The notes below the pieces were generated by a model that searched no databases, was not told the origin of the DNA, and was given only the letters and a program-made list of their open reading frames with translations. The translations under genes were made by a program, and so were the position numbers. From the NCBI GenBank assembly GCA_944383895.1, contig CALWRH010000011.1, positions 1 to 59,787 on the forward strand: DNA of 59,787 bases, given 5' to 3'. Positions 33,250 through 42,566 of the stretch are shown here, in pieces (the stretch's first letter is position 1; every line of letters begins with the position of its first letter). This DNA is from an uncultured Christensenellaceae bacterium (lineage in GTDB: Bacteria > Bacillota > Clostridia > Christensenellales > UBA3700).

Positions 33250-35328
33250 ATGGCGAGAGAATATTCGTTGGAAAATACCAGAAATATCGGTATCATGGCG
33301 CACATCGACGCGGGCAAGACTACGACCAGCGAGAGAATTTTGTACTATACGGGTATCAACCACAAGATAGGCGAAGTTCACGACGGAAGCGCGACGATGG
33401 ACTGGATGGTACAGGAACAGGAAAGAGGTATAACCATTACCTCCGCGGCTACTTCCACCGCATGGAAAGGCTGCCGTATCAACCTGATCGATACCCCGGG
33501 ACACGTTGACTTTACCGTTGAGGTCGAAAGAAGCCTCCGTGTACTCGACGGCGCGGTAGCGGTATTCTGTGCAAGAGGCGGCGTTCAGCCTCAGTCCGAA
33601 ACCGTCTGGCGTCAGGCTACGAAGTATCACGTTCCGAGAATCGCGTTCGTCAACAAGATGGACCGCGACGGCGCTGACTTCGACAACGTCATCCAGATGA
33701 TGAAGGACAGACTCAGAGCTAAACCCGTCGCTATGGTAGTACCTATCGGCAAGGAAGACACTTTCGTAGGTATGGTAGACCTCGTTGAAAACAAGGCGAT
33801 CTACTACACCGACAAAGAAGGTCTCAAGTTCGAATACAGAGAGATCCCCGCTGAACTCAAAGAGATCTGCGAGGAGAAGAGGACAGAACTCCTCGACGAA
33901 GCGTCCATGTACGACGAGTCTTTGATGGAGAAAGTCCTTATGGGCGAAGAGATCAATCCCGTTGAAATCAGAAAGGCTATCCGTAAGGGCGTTCTTTCTA
34001 TGGAGATCACTCCGGTATTCTGCGGATCCGCATACCGCAACAAGGGCGTACAGCTGCTCCTCGACGCTATCGTCGACTATCTGCCGTCGCCTCTCGATAT
34101 ACCCCCTGTAGAGGGTACCGCGGTCGATGACAAGAACGTAGTTCTTCACCGTGAGGCGGACGACAACGCTCCGTTCAGCGGTCTTGCGTTCAAGATCATG
34201 GCTGACCCGTTCATCGGTAAACTCGCGTTCTTCAGAGTATACTCCGGTACGATCAAAGCAGGTTCTTACGTTCTCAACAGCACCAAGGGCAAGAGAGAAA
34301 GAGTCGGACGTATCGTGCGTATGCACGCTAACAGCAGAGCAGAGCTCGAAGAGGCTCATGCAGGCGACATCATCGCTATCGTCGGTCTTAAAGATACGAC
34401 CACGGGCGATACGCTTTGCGACGTAGACAAACCGATCATACTCGAGAGCATGGAATTCCCCGAACCCGTTATAAACGTTGCTATCGAGCCCAAGACCAAG
34501 GCAGGTCAGGAAAAGATGAGCCTTGCTCTTATCAAACTTGCAGAAGAAGACCCGACCTTCAAGACCTACACCAACCAGGAAACCGGTCAGACCATCATCG
34601 CAGGTATGGGCGAGCTGCACCTCGACATTATCGTCGACAGACTTCTCAGAGAATTCAAGGTCGAGGCTAACGTCGGTCAGCCGCAGGTTGCTTACCGCGA
34701 AACTATCCGCAAGGCAGTCAACGCAGAAGGCAAGTATATCCGTCAGTCCGGCGGTAAAGGTCAGTACGGACACTGTAAGATCGTTCTTTCTCCCAACGAG
34801 CCCGGCAAGGGCATTACCGTTGTGGACAAGACCGTCGGCGGCAGTATCCCGAAGGAATATATCCCTGCAGTCGAAGCAGGTATCAGAGAGGCTGCAAAGG
34901 GCGGCGTTATAGCAGGATACGAGCTCGTAGACTTCAACGTAGACATCGTAGACGGTTCTTACCATGAAGTCGACTCGTCCGAAATGGCGTTCAAGATTGC
35001 AGGTTCTATGGCTCTCAAAGACGGCGCGGAAAAGGCAAACCCGGTACTGCTCGAGCCTATGATGGCAGTAGAAGTAGTTACTCCGGATCAGTACCTCGGC
35101 GACGTTATCGGTACCATCAACGGCAGAAGAGGCAACATCAAATCCATGGAAATGCGCGGCGGCGATCAGGTAGTAGATTGCGAGATTCCGCTCGCAGAAA
35201 TGTTCGGTTATGCGACCACGCTCCGTTCGAGCACTCAGGGCAGAGGCGATTTCTCGATGCAGTTCGACCACTACGCTGAAGTTCCCAAGAACGTTGCGGC
35301 AGGCATTATCGACGCAAGAAAAAAATAA
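33250..35328 (+). CDS. fusA: Elongation factor G (692 aa)
   Basis: GTPase that drives translocation of tRNA and mRNA on the ribosome. GTP-binding motifs are [15 protein letters not shown] (G1), [10 protein letters not shown] (G2), DTPGHVD (G3) and NKMDRDGAD (G4). Domains II to V follow at normal spacing, with the domain IV loop region [10 protein letters not shown] and the RRGNIKSM segment of domain V. Length is typical of the canonical factor, not a FusB or tetracycline-protection paralogue. GAGGAAACAAAA precedes ATG 33250. tuf follows after its own promoter. Confidence 0.99.
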   Translation: MAREYSLENTRNIGIMAHIDAGKTTTSERILYYTGINHKIGEVHDGSATMDWMVQEQERGITITSAATSTAWKGCRINLIDTPGHVDFTVEVERSLRVLDGAVAVFCARGGVQPQSETVWRQATKYHVPRIAFVNKMDRDGADFDNVIQMMKDRLRAKPVAMVVPIGKEDTFVGMVDLVENKAIYYTDKEGLKFEYREIPAELKEICEEKRTELLDEASMYDESLMEKVLMGEEINPVEIRKAIRKGVLSMEITPVFCGSAYRNKGVQLLLDAIVDYLPSPLDIPPVEGTAVDDKNVVLHREADDNAPFSGLAFKIMADPFIGKLAFFRVYSGTIKAGSYVLNSTKGKRERVGRIVRMHANSRAELEEAHAGDIIAIVGLKDTTTGDTLCDVDKPIILESMEFPEPVINVAIEPKTKAGQEKMSLALIKLAEEDPTFKTYTNQETGQTIIAGMGELHLDIIVDRLLREFKVEANVGQPQVAYRETIRKAVNAEGKYIRQSGGKGQYGHCKIVLSPNEPGKGITVVDKTVGGSIPKEYIPAVEAGIREAAKGGVIAGYELVDFNVDIVDGSYHEVDSSEMAFKIAGSMALKDGAEKANPVLLEPMMAVEVVTPDQYLGDVIGTINGRRGNIKSMEMRGGDQVVDCEIPLAEMFGYATTLRSSTQGRGDFSMQFDHYAEVPKNVAAGIIDARKK

Positions 35329-35342
35329 TTAGCGTTAAGTCG

Positions 35343-35371
35343 TTGACAAATCGCTATAATAAAAGTAAAAT
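35343..35371 (+). promoter_or_regulatory. Promoter of tuf
   Basis: TTGACA at 35343-35348, a 17-base spacer and TAAAAT at 35366-35371, inside the fusA-tuf gap. Confidence 0.8.
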
Positions 35372-35409
35372 AATTATAACAGTCGAAAGATTTCAGGAGG
35401 AATAACAAA

Positions 35410-36612
35410 ATGGCTAAGGCTAAATTCGAAAGAACCAAACCGCATGTAAATATCGGTACCATCGGTCACGTCGACCACGGCAAGACCACTTTGACCGCAG
35501 CTATCACGATGTACTGCGCAGCTAAGGGTCATGCTCAGAAGATGAGATACGATGAAATAGACAAAGCGCCCGAAGAGAAGGCAAGAGGTATCACAATCAA
35601 TACCGCTCACGTTGAGTATGAGACCGACACCCGTCACTACGCTCACGTTGACTGCCCGGGACACGCAGACTATGTCAAGAACATGATTACCGGCGCGGCA
35701 CAGATGGACGGCGCTATCCTCGTCGTTGCTGCTACCGACGGCCCGATGCCCCAGACCAGAGAGCACATCCTGCTCGCTCGTCAGGTAGGCGTTCCTTATA
35801 TTATCGTTTTCCTTAACAAGACCGACCAGGTTGACGACCCCGAACTTCTCGAGCTCGTTGAAATGGAAGTCAGAGACCTGCTCAGCCAGTACGAGTTCCC
35901 CGGCGACGACACCCCGATCATCAAGGGTAGCGCGCTCAAGGCTCTCGAAGCTGCATCCGAAGGTAACGTTGACGATCCCGCTTGCAAGTGCATCCAGGAG
36001 CTCCTCGACGCTATCGACGCATACATCCCCGCTCCCGAGCGCGACACCGACAAGCCGTTCCTTATGCCTGTTGAAGACGTCTTCACCATCACCGGCCGCG
36101 GTACCGTTGCAACCGGTAGAGTTGAGAGAGGTAGCGTAAAAGTTCAGGATAAGGTTCAGATCGTTGGTATCCACGACACCGTTGAAACCACCATCACCGG
36201 TCTTGAAATGTTCAGAAAGCTCCTCGACGAGGCTTACGCTGGCGATAACATCGGCGCACTTCTCCGTGGTATCGATCGTAAGGGTATTGAGAGAGGTCAG
36301 GTTCTTGCTAAACCCGGCACCATCAATCCTCACACCAAGTTCAGCGCTCAGGTTTACGTCCTGAAGAAAGAGGAAGGCGGACGTCACACCGCGTTCTTCA
36401 ACGGATATCGTCCTCAGTTCTACTTCAGAACGACCGACGTTACCGGTTCCATCAAACTGCCTGCTGACGTTGAAATGGTTATGCCTGGCGACCACGTTAC
36501 GATGGAAGTTGAACTCATCACCCCGATCGCTATCGAAGAAGGTCTCCGTTTCGCTATCCGCGAAGGCGGCAGAACCGTCGGATCCGGCGTTGTTTCCAAG
36601 ATCCTCGGCTAA
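35410..36612 (+). CDS. tuf: Elongation factor Tu (400 aa)
   Basis: GTPase that delivers aminoacyl-tRNA to the ribosome. G motifs are [49 protein letters not shown] and [10 protein letters not shown]. Domain II ([14 protein letters not shown]) and domain III ([24 protein letters not shown]) are complete. AGGAGG precedes ATG 35410. Its codon use is strongly biased to C-ending codons, as expected of a highly expressed gene. A strong terminator closes the unit. The usual S10 operon does not follow. Confidence 0.99.
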   Translation: MAKAKFERTKPHVNIGTIGHVDHGKTTLTAAITMYCAAKGHAQKMRYDEIDKAPEEKARGITINTAHVEYETDTRHYAHVDCPGHADYVKNMITGAAQMDGAILVVAATDGPMPQTREHILLARQVGVPYIIVFLNKTDQVDDPELLELVEMEVRDLLSQYEFPGDDTPIIKGSALKALEAASEGNVDDPACKCIQELLDAIDAYIPAPERDTDKPFLMPVEDVFTITGRGTVATGRVERGSVKVQDKVQIVGIHDTVETTITGLEMFRKLLDEAYAGDNIGALLRGIDRKGIERGQVLAKPGTINPHTKFSAQVYVLKKEEGGRHTAFFNGYRPQFYFRTTDVTGSIKLPADVEMVMPGDHVTMEVELITPIAIEEGLRFAIREGGRTVGSGVVSKILG

Positions 36613-36640
36613 TCGGAAAATTAACAAAAACAATAATAAA

Positions 36641-36669
36641 AGCCGTCGGCAAGTCCGACGGCTTTTTTT
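36641..36669 (+). terminator. Terminator of tuf
   Basis: AGCCGTCGG (36641-36649) pairs with CCGACGGCT (36655-36663) around CAAGT, followed by seven T. Confidence 0.95.
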
Positions 36670-36967
36670 GCGTTTTGACGTAAATAAAGAAGAGGGAGTG
36701 TTATCTTTCTGTTTGCGACGCATTCGCAAATCGTAAAAATTTTCATAAAAGTTTAAGGTATCTGAGTATAATTACTTTTCGAAACAGGGCAGTGTTTGAT
36801 TATTGATACCTTAAAATATATGACGTAATAAAACATGTTATTTATTGGTAAAAATAAAAAATTTAGCTCTATTTATCGGACAAACGGTTGCTTGTTTGTA
36901 TTTTAATATTATAAATATTGTGATAAAATAACGTAGAAGTCAATAAAGGAAAGGTATTGAACAGTCT
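36670..36967. other. AT-rich intergenic region
   Basis: About 300 bases with no open frame of note and markedly higher AT than the flanking genes. No recognised RNA is seen. It must hold the promoter of the SDR gene; TATAAA/TAAAAT-like boxes around 36910-36931 are the best candidates but lack a good -35. Confidence 0.5.
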
Positions 36968-37915
36968 ATGTCAAAGAAGAATTGGATTTTCGGAAGAAAC
37001 GTAGTGATCACAGGTTGCAGTACGGGTATAGGTAAAGAGCTTACCGTTCAGCTTGTGACGAAATTCGGTTGCAACGTACTCGGTGTGGCGAGAAACAAGG
37101 AAAAGCTCGAAGCTCTCAAAAAAGAACTCGGCGATAAATTCGATTACCGCCGTTTCGATATCTCTGACGAGCAGGCATGGAACGATTTTTCTGAGGAAGT
37201 TAAGTCTATCGGCTATAACGTCGACGTACTTATCAACAATGCCGGCATGATACAGGATTTTTCGCAGTACGGAGATATGGATATCGCGACCGTAAAAAAG
37301 ATCGTGAATACCAACTTCAACAGCGTAATCTTCGGCGTGGCTGCGTTCCTGCCCATGATAAAGAAGAGCAAGTTCGGTTACATAGTCAACATCTCCAGCG
37401 CAAGCGCGATACTTCCCGTATGCGGCGAAACGATCTATTCTGCAACTAAAGGCGCGGTAAAAGCTTTTAGCGAAAGCTTAGCTCAGGATCTTTCAGGATA
37501 CGGTATTGGCGTATCCTGCGTAATGCCCGGTCCCGTCAAGACGGATCTTTACAAGACACGCGACGGAGCAGACGACAAGGCAAAGAAGAACTACGAGCTC
37601 GTCGAATCGATCGGTATAACGGCAGAAAAAGCCGCAAAGCGCATAATCAAGGCTATGAGAAAACGCAAGACGAGAGTGCTCATCGACTCCGTTGCAAAAC
37701 TTATGGACTTCGGTATGAGAGTAGCACCTTCGCTTACACAGAAGTTGACCTGCAAGGCGATGAAGGCGGCATGCAATTTGGTCCCCGCTTTTGCCCCAAT
37801 TTTCAAAGAGCAGATCGAACACAAAGAAGAGATCGGAAAAGAGCTCAAAGAAAGGAAGTCGGCGATGTACCGCTCTTTGAAAGAAGTGCCTGAAAAAGGA
37901 GCTTTTACAGAGTAA
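36968..37915 (+). CDS. Short-chain dehydrogenase/reductase (315 aa)
   Basis: NAD(P)-dependent oxidoreductase of the classical SDR type with a C-terminal extension. TGCSTGIG is the cofactor loop at residues 15-22, NNAG near 91-94, ISSASA holds the catalytic Ser and YSATKGA the Tyr-Lys pair. The last 80 residues go beyond the Rossmann domain and include a hydrophobic helix and a Lys/Glu-rich tail, as in SDRs acting near membranes on lipids. The substrate is unknown. The ribosome site (GGAAAGG) is about 14 bases from ATG 36968, which is long; an ATT codon 12 bases earlier is an unlikely alternative. It sits between tuf and rpmG, an unusual place for a metabolic gene. Confidence 0.85.
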   Translation: MSKKNWIFGRNVVITGCSTGIGKELTVQLVTKFGCNVLGVARNKEKLEALKKELGDKFDYRRFDISDEQAWNDFSEEVKSIGYNVDVLINNAGMIQDFSQYGDMDIATVKKIVNTNFNSVIFGVAAFLPMIKKSKFGYIVNISSASAILPVCGETIYSATKGAVKAFSESLAQDLSGYGIGVSCVMPGPVKTDLYKTRDGADDKAKKNYELVESIGITAEKAAKRIIKAMRKRKTRVLIDSVAKLMDFGMRVAPSLTQKLTCKAMKAACNLVPAFAPIFKEQIEHKEEIGKELKERKSAMYRSLKEVPEKGAFTE

Positions 37916-37933
37916 AATTCTGAAAAAAGAATA

Positions 37934-37968
37934 TCGGGTGTAAAAACTTCTTGTTTTTATACCCGAAA
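37934..37968 (+). terminator. Probable terminator after the SDR gene
   Basis: CGGGTGTAAAAA (37935-37946) pairs with TTTTTATACCCG (37954-37965) around CTTCTTG. The T run is inside the 3' arm, so it is not a textbook form. Confidence 0.5.
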
Positions 37969-38012
37969 AATAACAATAAACTTAAAAACACTCTTTTTGT
38001 GCTTATTTTTGT

Positions 38013-38041
38013 TTGACATAGCTATTGCACTATGCTAAAAT
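38013..38041 (+). promoter_or_regulatory. Promoter of the rpmG-secE-nusG operon
   Basis: TTGACA at 38013-38018, a 17-base spacer and TAAAAT at 38036-38041. Shortly after, CACCT-AAAA-GGGTG with a T7 run (38050-38072) could act as a small attenuator in front of rpmG. Confidence 0.85.
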
Positions 38042-38085
38042 GATAAAGCACCTAAAAGGGTGTAATTTTTTTGGAGGTGTTTACC

Positions 38086-38235
38086 GTGAGAACAAGAATT
38101 ACCCTTGCTTGTACCGAGTGTAAGCAGCGCAACTACGATACTTATAAGAATAAGAAGAATACTCCCGACAGATTGGAGATCATGAAATACTGCAAATTCT
38201 GCAAGAAGACCACTTTGCATAAAGAATCCAAGTAA
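38086..38235 (+). CDS. rpmG: 50S ribosomal protein L33 (49 aa)
   Basis: Small zinc-ribbon ribosomal protein. Translation from GTG 38086 gives [13 protein letters not shown] then [13 protein letters not shown] and ends [16 protein letters not shown]. Two CxxC pairs (CTEC and CKFC) show the zinc-binding form. TTGGAGG lies 8 bases upstream. Length is standard. It heads the usual rpmG-secE-nusG-rplK-rplA group and is separated from secE by 11 bases. Confidence 0.95.
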   Translation: MRTRITLACTECKQRNYDTYKNKKNTPDRLEIMKYCKFCKKTTLHKESK

Positions 38236-38246
38236 TCGGAGGGAAT

Positions 38247-38588
38247 ATGTCCAAGAAAAACAACACCGTTGAGGAATCCGGCGTAATCAATCAGGCTATC
38301 GGCAACGCAGAGCTTGGCAACGAAAACGCGAATCTTCCCGCAACGCAGCCCAAAAAGGGTAAAAACGGTAAGAAAAACGACGGCAAAGTCGGTTTCGGTA
38401 CCCGTGTGAAGAATTTCTTCAAGGGCATTGTTTCCGAACTTAAGAAGGTGTCCTGGCCTACGGCAGGAAAAGTATTCGCACAGTTCGGTACGGTATGTCT
38501 TGTCGTTCTTATTTTTGTTTTGATAATTATGGGCTTTGATTCTCTGTGCAGCTGGCTGCTCAAGTTGCTTGTCGGCGGCGCAGCATAA
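38247..38588 (+). CDS. secE: Preprotein translocase subunit SecE (113 aa)
   Basis: Essential membrane clamp of the SecYEG channel. A single C-terminal membrane helix (about residues 85-106) follows the conserved amphipathic stretch FFKGIVSELKKVSWPTAGKV, which is diagnostic. The first 45 residues form a polar, probably unstructured extension rich in Asn, Gly and Lys, longer than the minimal 60-residue SecE. CGGAGGGAAT precedes ATG 38247. nusG follows after 10 bases, the standard order. Confidence 0.95.
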   Translation: MSKKNNTVEESGVINQAIGNAELGNENANLPATQPKKGKNGKKNDGKVGFGTRVKNFFKGIVSELKKVSWPTAGKVFAQFGTVCLVVLIFVLIIMGFDSLCSWLLKLLVGGAA

Positions 38589-38598
38589 GGAGGCGTTT

Positions 38599-39138
38599 AT
38601 GGCAGAAGAGATCAACGGACAGCCTAAATGGTATATAATCTGCACGACTTACGGCTATGATTATATCGCAAGGGACAATATTTTGCGTATGGTCGAAACC
38701 AGCGGGCTGCAGGACTATATATTCGACGTAGTAGTTCCTGAAGAGGAAGAGGTCGTAGAGCGCAACGGCAAGAAGAAGTTCGTTATGCGCCGCAAGTACC
38801 CCAACTACGTTTTTATAAAGATGATCTATACCAAGCAGATATGGTATATGGTCAAGCAGACGAGAGGCGTAAGAGATTTTTGCAACAGCAGCGACGGCAA
38901 GCCGCTCCCGATGTCCGCAGAGGACGTAAAGAGAGCTCAGCTTGAAAAAGTAAAGGTCGAAGACCTTCACGTCAACGTCGGAGATACCGTTCAGGTCACT
39001 TCGGGCGCGCTGCAGGGCTTTACGGGAGAGATCAGGGAGATTAAACCCGACGTTCAGAAAGTCAAAATCGTCATCTCGATGTTCGGACGCGAAACCAGCG
39101 TAGATCTGGAGTTCGGACAGATAGAAAAAATAGGTTAA
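38599..39138 (+). CDS. nusG: Transcription termination/antitermination factor NusG (179 aa)
   Basis: Binds RNA polymerase and modulates pausing, and couples it to the ribosome or Rho. N-terminal NGN domain: WYIICTTYGYDYIARDNI and YPNYVFIKMIYTKQIWYMVKQTRGVRDF. C-terminal KOW domain: VGDTVQVTSGALQGFTGEI. Length is normal. AAGGAGG precedes ATG 38599; the longer frame at 38536 runs back into secE and is rejected. It is followed by rplK after an 81-base spacer containing two short hairpins (ACCCGAAAGGGT and GAGCCG...CGGCTC). Confidence 0.98.
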   Translation: MAEEINGQPKWYIICTTYGYDYIARDNILRMVETSGLQDYIFDVVVPEEEEVVERNGKKKFVMRRKYPNYVFIKMIYTKQIWYMVKQTRGVRDFCNSSDGKPLPMSAEDVKRAQLEKVKVEDLHVNVGDTVQVTSGALQGFTGEIREIKPDVQKVKIVISMFGRETSVDLEFGQIEKIG

Positions 39139-39219
39139 AATCACCCGAAAGGGTCTGGGAGAGCCGCAAATCTTTTATACGGCTCGTCAATACCACGATT
39201 GCTATATGGAGGTAGTATT

Positions 39220-39645
39220 ATGGCAAAGAAAATTTCCGCAATAGTTAAGTTGCAGCTTCCTGCCGGCAAAGCTACTCCGGGACCTCCCGTAGGCTCCACG
39301 CTTGGACCTCACGGTATCAACATCCCCGGCTTTACCAAGGACTTCAACGAAAAGACCAAGGACAAGGCAGGACTTATCATCCCTGTCGTAATGACGATCT
39401 ATACCGACCGCTCGTTTACGTTCGAACTCAAGACCCCGCCCGCACCCGTTCTTATCAAGAAAGCTTGCAAGATCGAAAGCGGCTCGGCTAAACCCAACAA
39501 AGACAAGGTAGCTACGATCACCACCGCTCAGGTCAGAGAGATCGCTACGATGAAAATGCCGGACCTCAACGCAAGCAGCGTAGAGAGTGCAATGAGCATG
39601 ATCGCAGGTACATGCCGCAGCATGGGCATCGTAGTCAAGGACTAA
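39220..39645 (+). CDS. rplK: 50S ribosomal protein L11 (141 aa)
   Basis: Forms the GTPase-associated centre with 23S helices 43/44 and is needed for the stringent response. Typical start [25 protein letters not shown], the proline-rich hinge, the LGPHGINI loop and the C-terminal RNA-binding domain ([18 protein letters not shown]) are intact. ATG 39220 follows GGAGGTAGTATT; an earlier in-frame start at 39199 is not preferred. rplA follows after 13 bases. Confidence 0.99.
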   Translation: MAKKISAIVKLQLPAGKATPGPPVGSTLGPHGINIPGFTKDFNEKTKDKAGLIIPVVMTIYTDRSFTFELKTPPAPVLIKKACKIESGSAKPNKDKVATITTAQVREIATMKMPDLNASSVESAMSMIAGTCRSMGIVVKD

Positions 39646-39658
39646 GGAGGTTTGAGTT

Positions 39659-40345
39659 ATGAAAAGAGGAAAGAGATATATCGAGGCTTCCAAAGTCGTC
39701 GACAGCTCCAAGGCTTACGACGTTGCAGGGGCAATGAAGGCAGTAGTCGACAGCGCAACCGCTAAGTTCGACGAATCTATCGAAATTCACGTCAGACTCG
39801 GCGTTGACTCCCGTCACGCAGATCAGCAGGTCAGAGGCGTTATCGTTCTTCCCCACGGCACCGGCAAGACTTCTAAAGTTCTTGTTATCGCTAAGGGCGC
39901 AAAAGCTGACGAGGCTGAAGCAGCAGGCGCAGATTACGTCGGCGGCGAAGAGCTCATCAACAAGATCAAGAACGAAAACTGGTTCGACTTCGACGTATGC
40001 GTTACCACTCCCGACATGATGGGTATGGTTGGTCGTATAGGTAAGGTACTCGGTCCTAAGGGACTTATGCCTAACCCCAAGAGCGGTACCGTTACGATGG
40101 ACGTTACCAAGGCTGTCAAAGAGATCAAAGCAGGTAAAGTCGAATACAGACTCGACAAGACCAACATCATCCACGTCGCTATCGGCAAGAAGTCTTTCGG
40201 CGCTGAGAAACTCACCGAGAACTTCAACGCTATCTTCGACGCGATCCTCAAGGCTAAACCGGCTGCAGCAAAAGGTCAGTACGTCAAGAGCGTGACCGTA
40301 GCAAGCACGATGGGTCCCGGCGTTAAAATCGCCGTTAAAGCGTAA
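39659..40345 (+). CDS. rplA: 50S ribosomal protein L1 (228 aa)
   Basis: Builds the mobile L1 stalk that guides deacylated tRNA out of the E site. The central signature [28 protein letters not shown] is complete, with [16 protein letters not shown] and LPHGTGKT before it and [17 protein letters not shown] after. AAGGAGGTTTGAGTT precedes ATG 39659. It ends the rplK-rplA pair; rplJ-rplL has its own promoter and leader downstream. Confidence 0.99.
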   Translation: MKRGKRYIEASKVVDSSKAYDVAGAMKAVVDSATAKFDESIEIHVRLGVDSRHADQQVRGVIVLPHGTGKTSKVLVIAKGAKADEAEAAGADYVGGEELINKIKNENWFDFDVCVTTPDMMGMVGRIGKVLGPKGLMPNPKSGTVTMDVTKAVKEIKAGKVEYRLDKTNIIHVAIGKKSFGAEKLTENFNAIFDAILKAKPAAAKGQYVKSVTVASTMGPGVKIAVKA

Positions 40346-40360
40346 TCAGATAAAAAACGC

Positions 40361-40389
40361 TTGACAAACGGGCAGGTATAAAATTATAC
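40361..40389 (+). promoter_or_regulatory. Promoter of rplJL
   Basis: TTGACA at 40361-40366, a 17-base spacer and TTATAC at 40384-40389 (or TATACT, 18 bases). Confidence 0.85.
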
Positions 40390-40399
40390 TTGTCTTACA

Positions 40400-40512
40400 A
40401 GAAAATATTCGAGCCAAAGACAGCAAGTGCGATATGCTTAATATCTTGCCGAGGCGGAGATGACAAAGGATTTTATATCCCTCCGTGTCTTTGGCGCGGA
40501 GGGATAATTTTA
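40400..40512 (+). ncRNA. L10 ribosomal-protein leader with attenuator
   Basis: GCCAAAGACA (40413-40422) pairs with TGTCTTTGGC (40486-40495) to close a domain containing the AGCAAGTGC...CTTGCCGAGGCGGAG kink-turn-like core typical of Firmicutes L10 leaders. The competing hairpin ATCCCTCCG (40477-40485) with CGGAGGGAT (40497-40505), then AATTTTA, is the attenuator. Its loop contains the 3' strand of the closing helix, so the two folds exclude each other. L10-(L12)4 binding should reduce rplJL expression. Confidence 0.88.
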
Positions 40513-40524
40513 TAGGAGGTAGAA

Positions 40525-41046
40525 ATGGCTAAGAACGAAAACAAGGTCGAGAAAATCTCCGAAGCTAAACAGCAGAAAGCAGCTCAGATCGAAGAGATCA
40601 AATCCAAGATCCAGAATTGCAAAGCTATGGTAGTTGTCGATTACAAAGGCATCTCTGTTGCTGACGACACTGCGCTTCGTGCGAATTTCCGCAAAGAAAA
40701 CGTTGAGTACCGCGTACTCAAGAACCGTCTCGTTCAGATCGCTTTGAACCAACTCGGTATAAGCGGTTTTGACGGACACCTCGAAGGCCCCACCGCAGTA
40801 GCTTTCGCTAACGGCGACTCTCTCGCGGCGGCTAAAGTCGTAGCAAACGCTAAGAAGACCGTCAATGCTCTTGAGATCAAGTGCGGTTTGATGGACGGCG
40901 CTTACATCGACGCAACAACGGTAGAAAAGCTTGCAACTATTCCGTCCAAGGAAGTATTGCTCGCGCAATTGCTCGGCTTGCTGCAGAGTCCTATCAGCGG
41001 ACTTGCAAGAGCTTTGCAACAGGTTGCCGAAAAGAAGGCAGAATAA
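40525..41046 (+). CDS. rplJ: 50S ribosomal protein L10 (173 aa)
   Basis: Base of the ribosomal stalk; anchors L7/L12 dimers and binds 23S rRNA and its own leader RNA. The core AMVVVDYKGISVADDTALRANFRKENVEYRVLKNRL is typical, with the C-terminal helix that carries L12 dimers at about residues 140-173. The first 20 residues, rich in Lys, Glu and Gln, are slightly longer than usual. TAGGAGGTAGAA precedes ATG 40525. It is regulated by the L10 leader. Confidence 0.98.
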   Translation: MAKNENKVEKISEAKQQKAAQIEEIKSKIQNCKAMVVVDYKGISVADDTALRANFRKENVEYRVLKNRLVQIALNQLGISGFDGHLEGPTAVAFANGDSLAAAKVVANAKKTVNALEIKCGLMDGAYIDATTVEKLATIPSKEVLLAQLLGLLQSPISGLARALQQVAEKKAE

Positions 41047-41081
41047 TCATAAAAATTTCGTAATTATTGGAGGATACAACA

Positions 41082-41456
41082 ATGGCAGATATTGCTAAAA
41101 TCATTGAAGAAGTAAAGAGCATGACCGTTCTCGAGCTCAACGAGCTCGTTAAGGCTATCGAAACCGAATTTGGCGTAAGCGCTGCTGCTATGGCAGTTGC
41201 TGCTCCCGCTGCTGGCGCTGAGGCTGCTGCTCCCGCTGAAGAGAAGACCGAATTCGACGTTATTCTCAAGAGCGCAGGCGCTAACAAGATCGCTGTTATC
41301 AAGGTTGTCAGAGAAGTTACCGGTCTCGGTCTCGTTGACGCTAAGAAGATGGCAGAAGAAGTTCCCAGCAAGATCAAAGAAGGCATCAGCAAGGATACCG
41401 CTGAAGAGATCGTTAAGAAGTTCAAGGATGCCGGCGCTGACGTCGAGATGAAGTAA
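41082..41456 (+). CDS. rplL: 50S ribosomal protein L7/L12 (124 aa)
   Basis: Flexible stalk protein that recruits translation GTPases. N-terminal dimerisation domain ([26 protein letters not shown]), an Ala/Pro-rich hinge (residues about 36-53) and the C-terminal factor-binding domain [31 protein letters not shown] are all present. GGAGGATACAACA precedes ATG 41082; the longer frame from 41067 is rejected. rpoB does not follow, and the terminator closes the operon instead. Confidence 0.99.
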   Translation: MADIAKIIEEVKSMTVLELNELVKAIETEFGVSAAAMAVAAPAAGAEAAAPAEEKTEFDVILKSAGANKIAVIKVVREVTGLGLVDAKKMAEEVPSKIKEGISKDTAEEIVKKFKDAGADVEMK

Positions 41457-41475
41457 TTTCTATCTTAAAGCAAAT

Positions 41476-41505
41476 AAAAAGACGCGTGAAAACGCGTCTT
41501 TTTTT
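41476..41505 (+). terminator. Terminator of rplJL
   Basis: AAAAAGACGCGT and ACGCGTCTTTTT pair around GAAA, followed by more T. Confidence 0.95.
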
Positions 41506-41613
41506 ATTTTTTTATCGGATTTATTATGATAAATGCAGCGTTGTATTGAGTGTAGATAGATTATTTCTATTGTTTTATCGAAAAGACAAAGCAAGTTTGT
41601 GGTTTTGACTTTT

Positions 41614-42204
41614 TTATCGTACCTTTCTTGCAAAGACGAGCAGATCTCTCGTACCTGTCGTGATCTCTTTATAGTCTGTTTCGATACGAAGTGTTTCAAA
41701 CCCGTTTTCGCGAAGAAGTTTAATTACCGTATCGAGGTTGAGCGCTGCGTAACGGAAATTTTCTTCAAACATTTCGCCGTATATTTCTCCGTTTGTTCTG
41801 CCGTGAGTAAACATAAAATATCCGCCTTTCTTCAGCAGATTCTCAGCTTTTTTATATATTTCGGGTTGGCTTTTCAGCGGGATATACCACAGAGAGTCGA
41901 ACGCGATAACAGCGTCGAATAATGAGGAAGAGTCAAAGTTCAGGAAGTCGGACGTTAAGAACTTCGCGTTGTCAAGTCGCAGTTCTTTTGCCTTTTCAAG
42001 CATTTTTTCCGAAGGATCGATACCTGTAACGCAATATCCGTTTTTCACGAGATAATCGTCTATTGGATAGCCTGTGCCGCAGCCTGCGTCGAGAATATTC
42101 GCTCCCGATGGCAGATATTCGCAAAACTCCTGTACGCATTTATTGATAGTCGTGTTTTTTCTGAAGTTGTGCCAGCTGTCGGCAATTTTATCGTAAGAAT
42201 TCAT
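41614..42204 (-). CDS. Class I SAM-dependent methyltransferase (196 aa)
   Basis: Predicted small-molecule or other methyltransferase of the UbiE/Tam-like type. The SAM-binding motif I is ILDAGCGTGYPIDDYL at about residues 38-53, motif II-like acidic VTGIDPSEKMLEKA follows, and the post-motif AFDSLWYI and LLKKGGYFMF are in place. Substrate cannot be inferred. The ribosome site GAGGGGA lies upstream on the minus strand. It is single, separated from the ribosomal operon by the terminator and convergent with it. Confidence 0.88.
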   Translation of the reverse strand: MNSYDKIADSWHNFRKNTTINKCVQEFCEYLPSGANILDAGCGTGYPIDDYLVKNGYCVTGIDPSEKMLEKAKELRLDNAKFLTSDFLNFDSSSLFDAVIAFDSLWYIPLKSQPEIYKKAENLLKKGGYFMFTHGRTNGEIYGEMFEENFRYAALNLDTVIKLLRENGFETLRIETDYKEITTGTRDLLVFARKVR

Positions 42205-42566
42205 ATAGATCCCCTCGGGTCTTTATAGTGCATAAAAATACGCTATTTCAGACTGTAGTAATGCTGATATAGTTTCAGCGGTAAGTTTGAGTGCGCCTTG
42301 TAAACGCCTTGCTCTACGTCTAATATTACCTGCGGCATTTACCTTGTGTCAACTGAATTCTGTCTGAAACAGCTCGCTGCCTCGGGAGATAATTTTTTTA
42401 TGAGTGTTTCAGCTGAGCGACCACAGATAATATTATAATATTTTCAAACGAGAGTAGTTGTAAAACGCGCAGAAGACGAACACAGGGGCGGTTCGTGTTT
42501 GTACCGCCCGATATTCATTAAATTCAGATAAAGCGAATTTTTTCAGAGTATAAAAGTTATAGGTAT
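42205..42566. other. Intergenic region
   Basis: No gene is supported. GGGCGGT and ACCGCCC form a 7-bp stem at 42485-42509 downstream of the G1PDH-like gene, but no T run follows on either strand. The rest is moderately AT-rich and featureless to me. Confidence 0.5.

Noticed and set aside
42485..42509. Terminator of the G1PDH-like gene
   Set aside because: A good stem but no T run on either strand; kept only as an intergenic hairpin.
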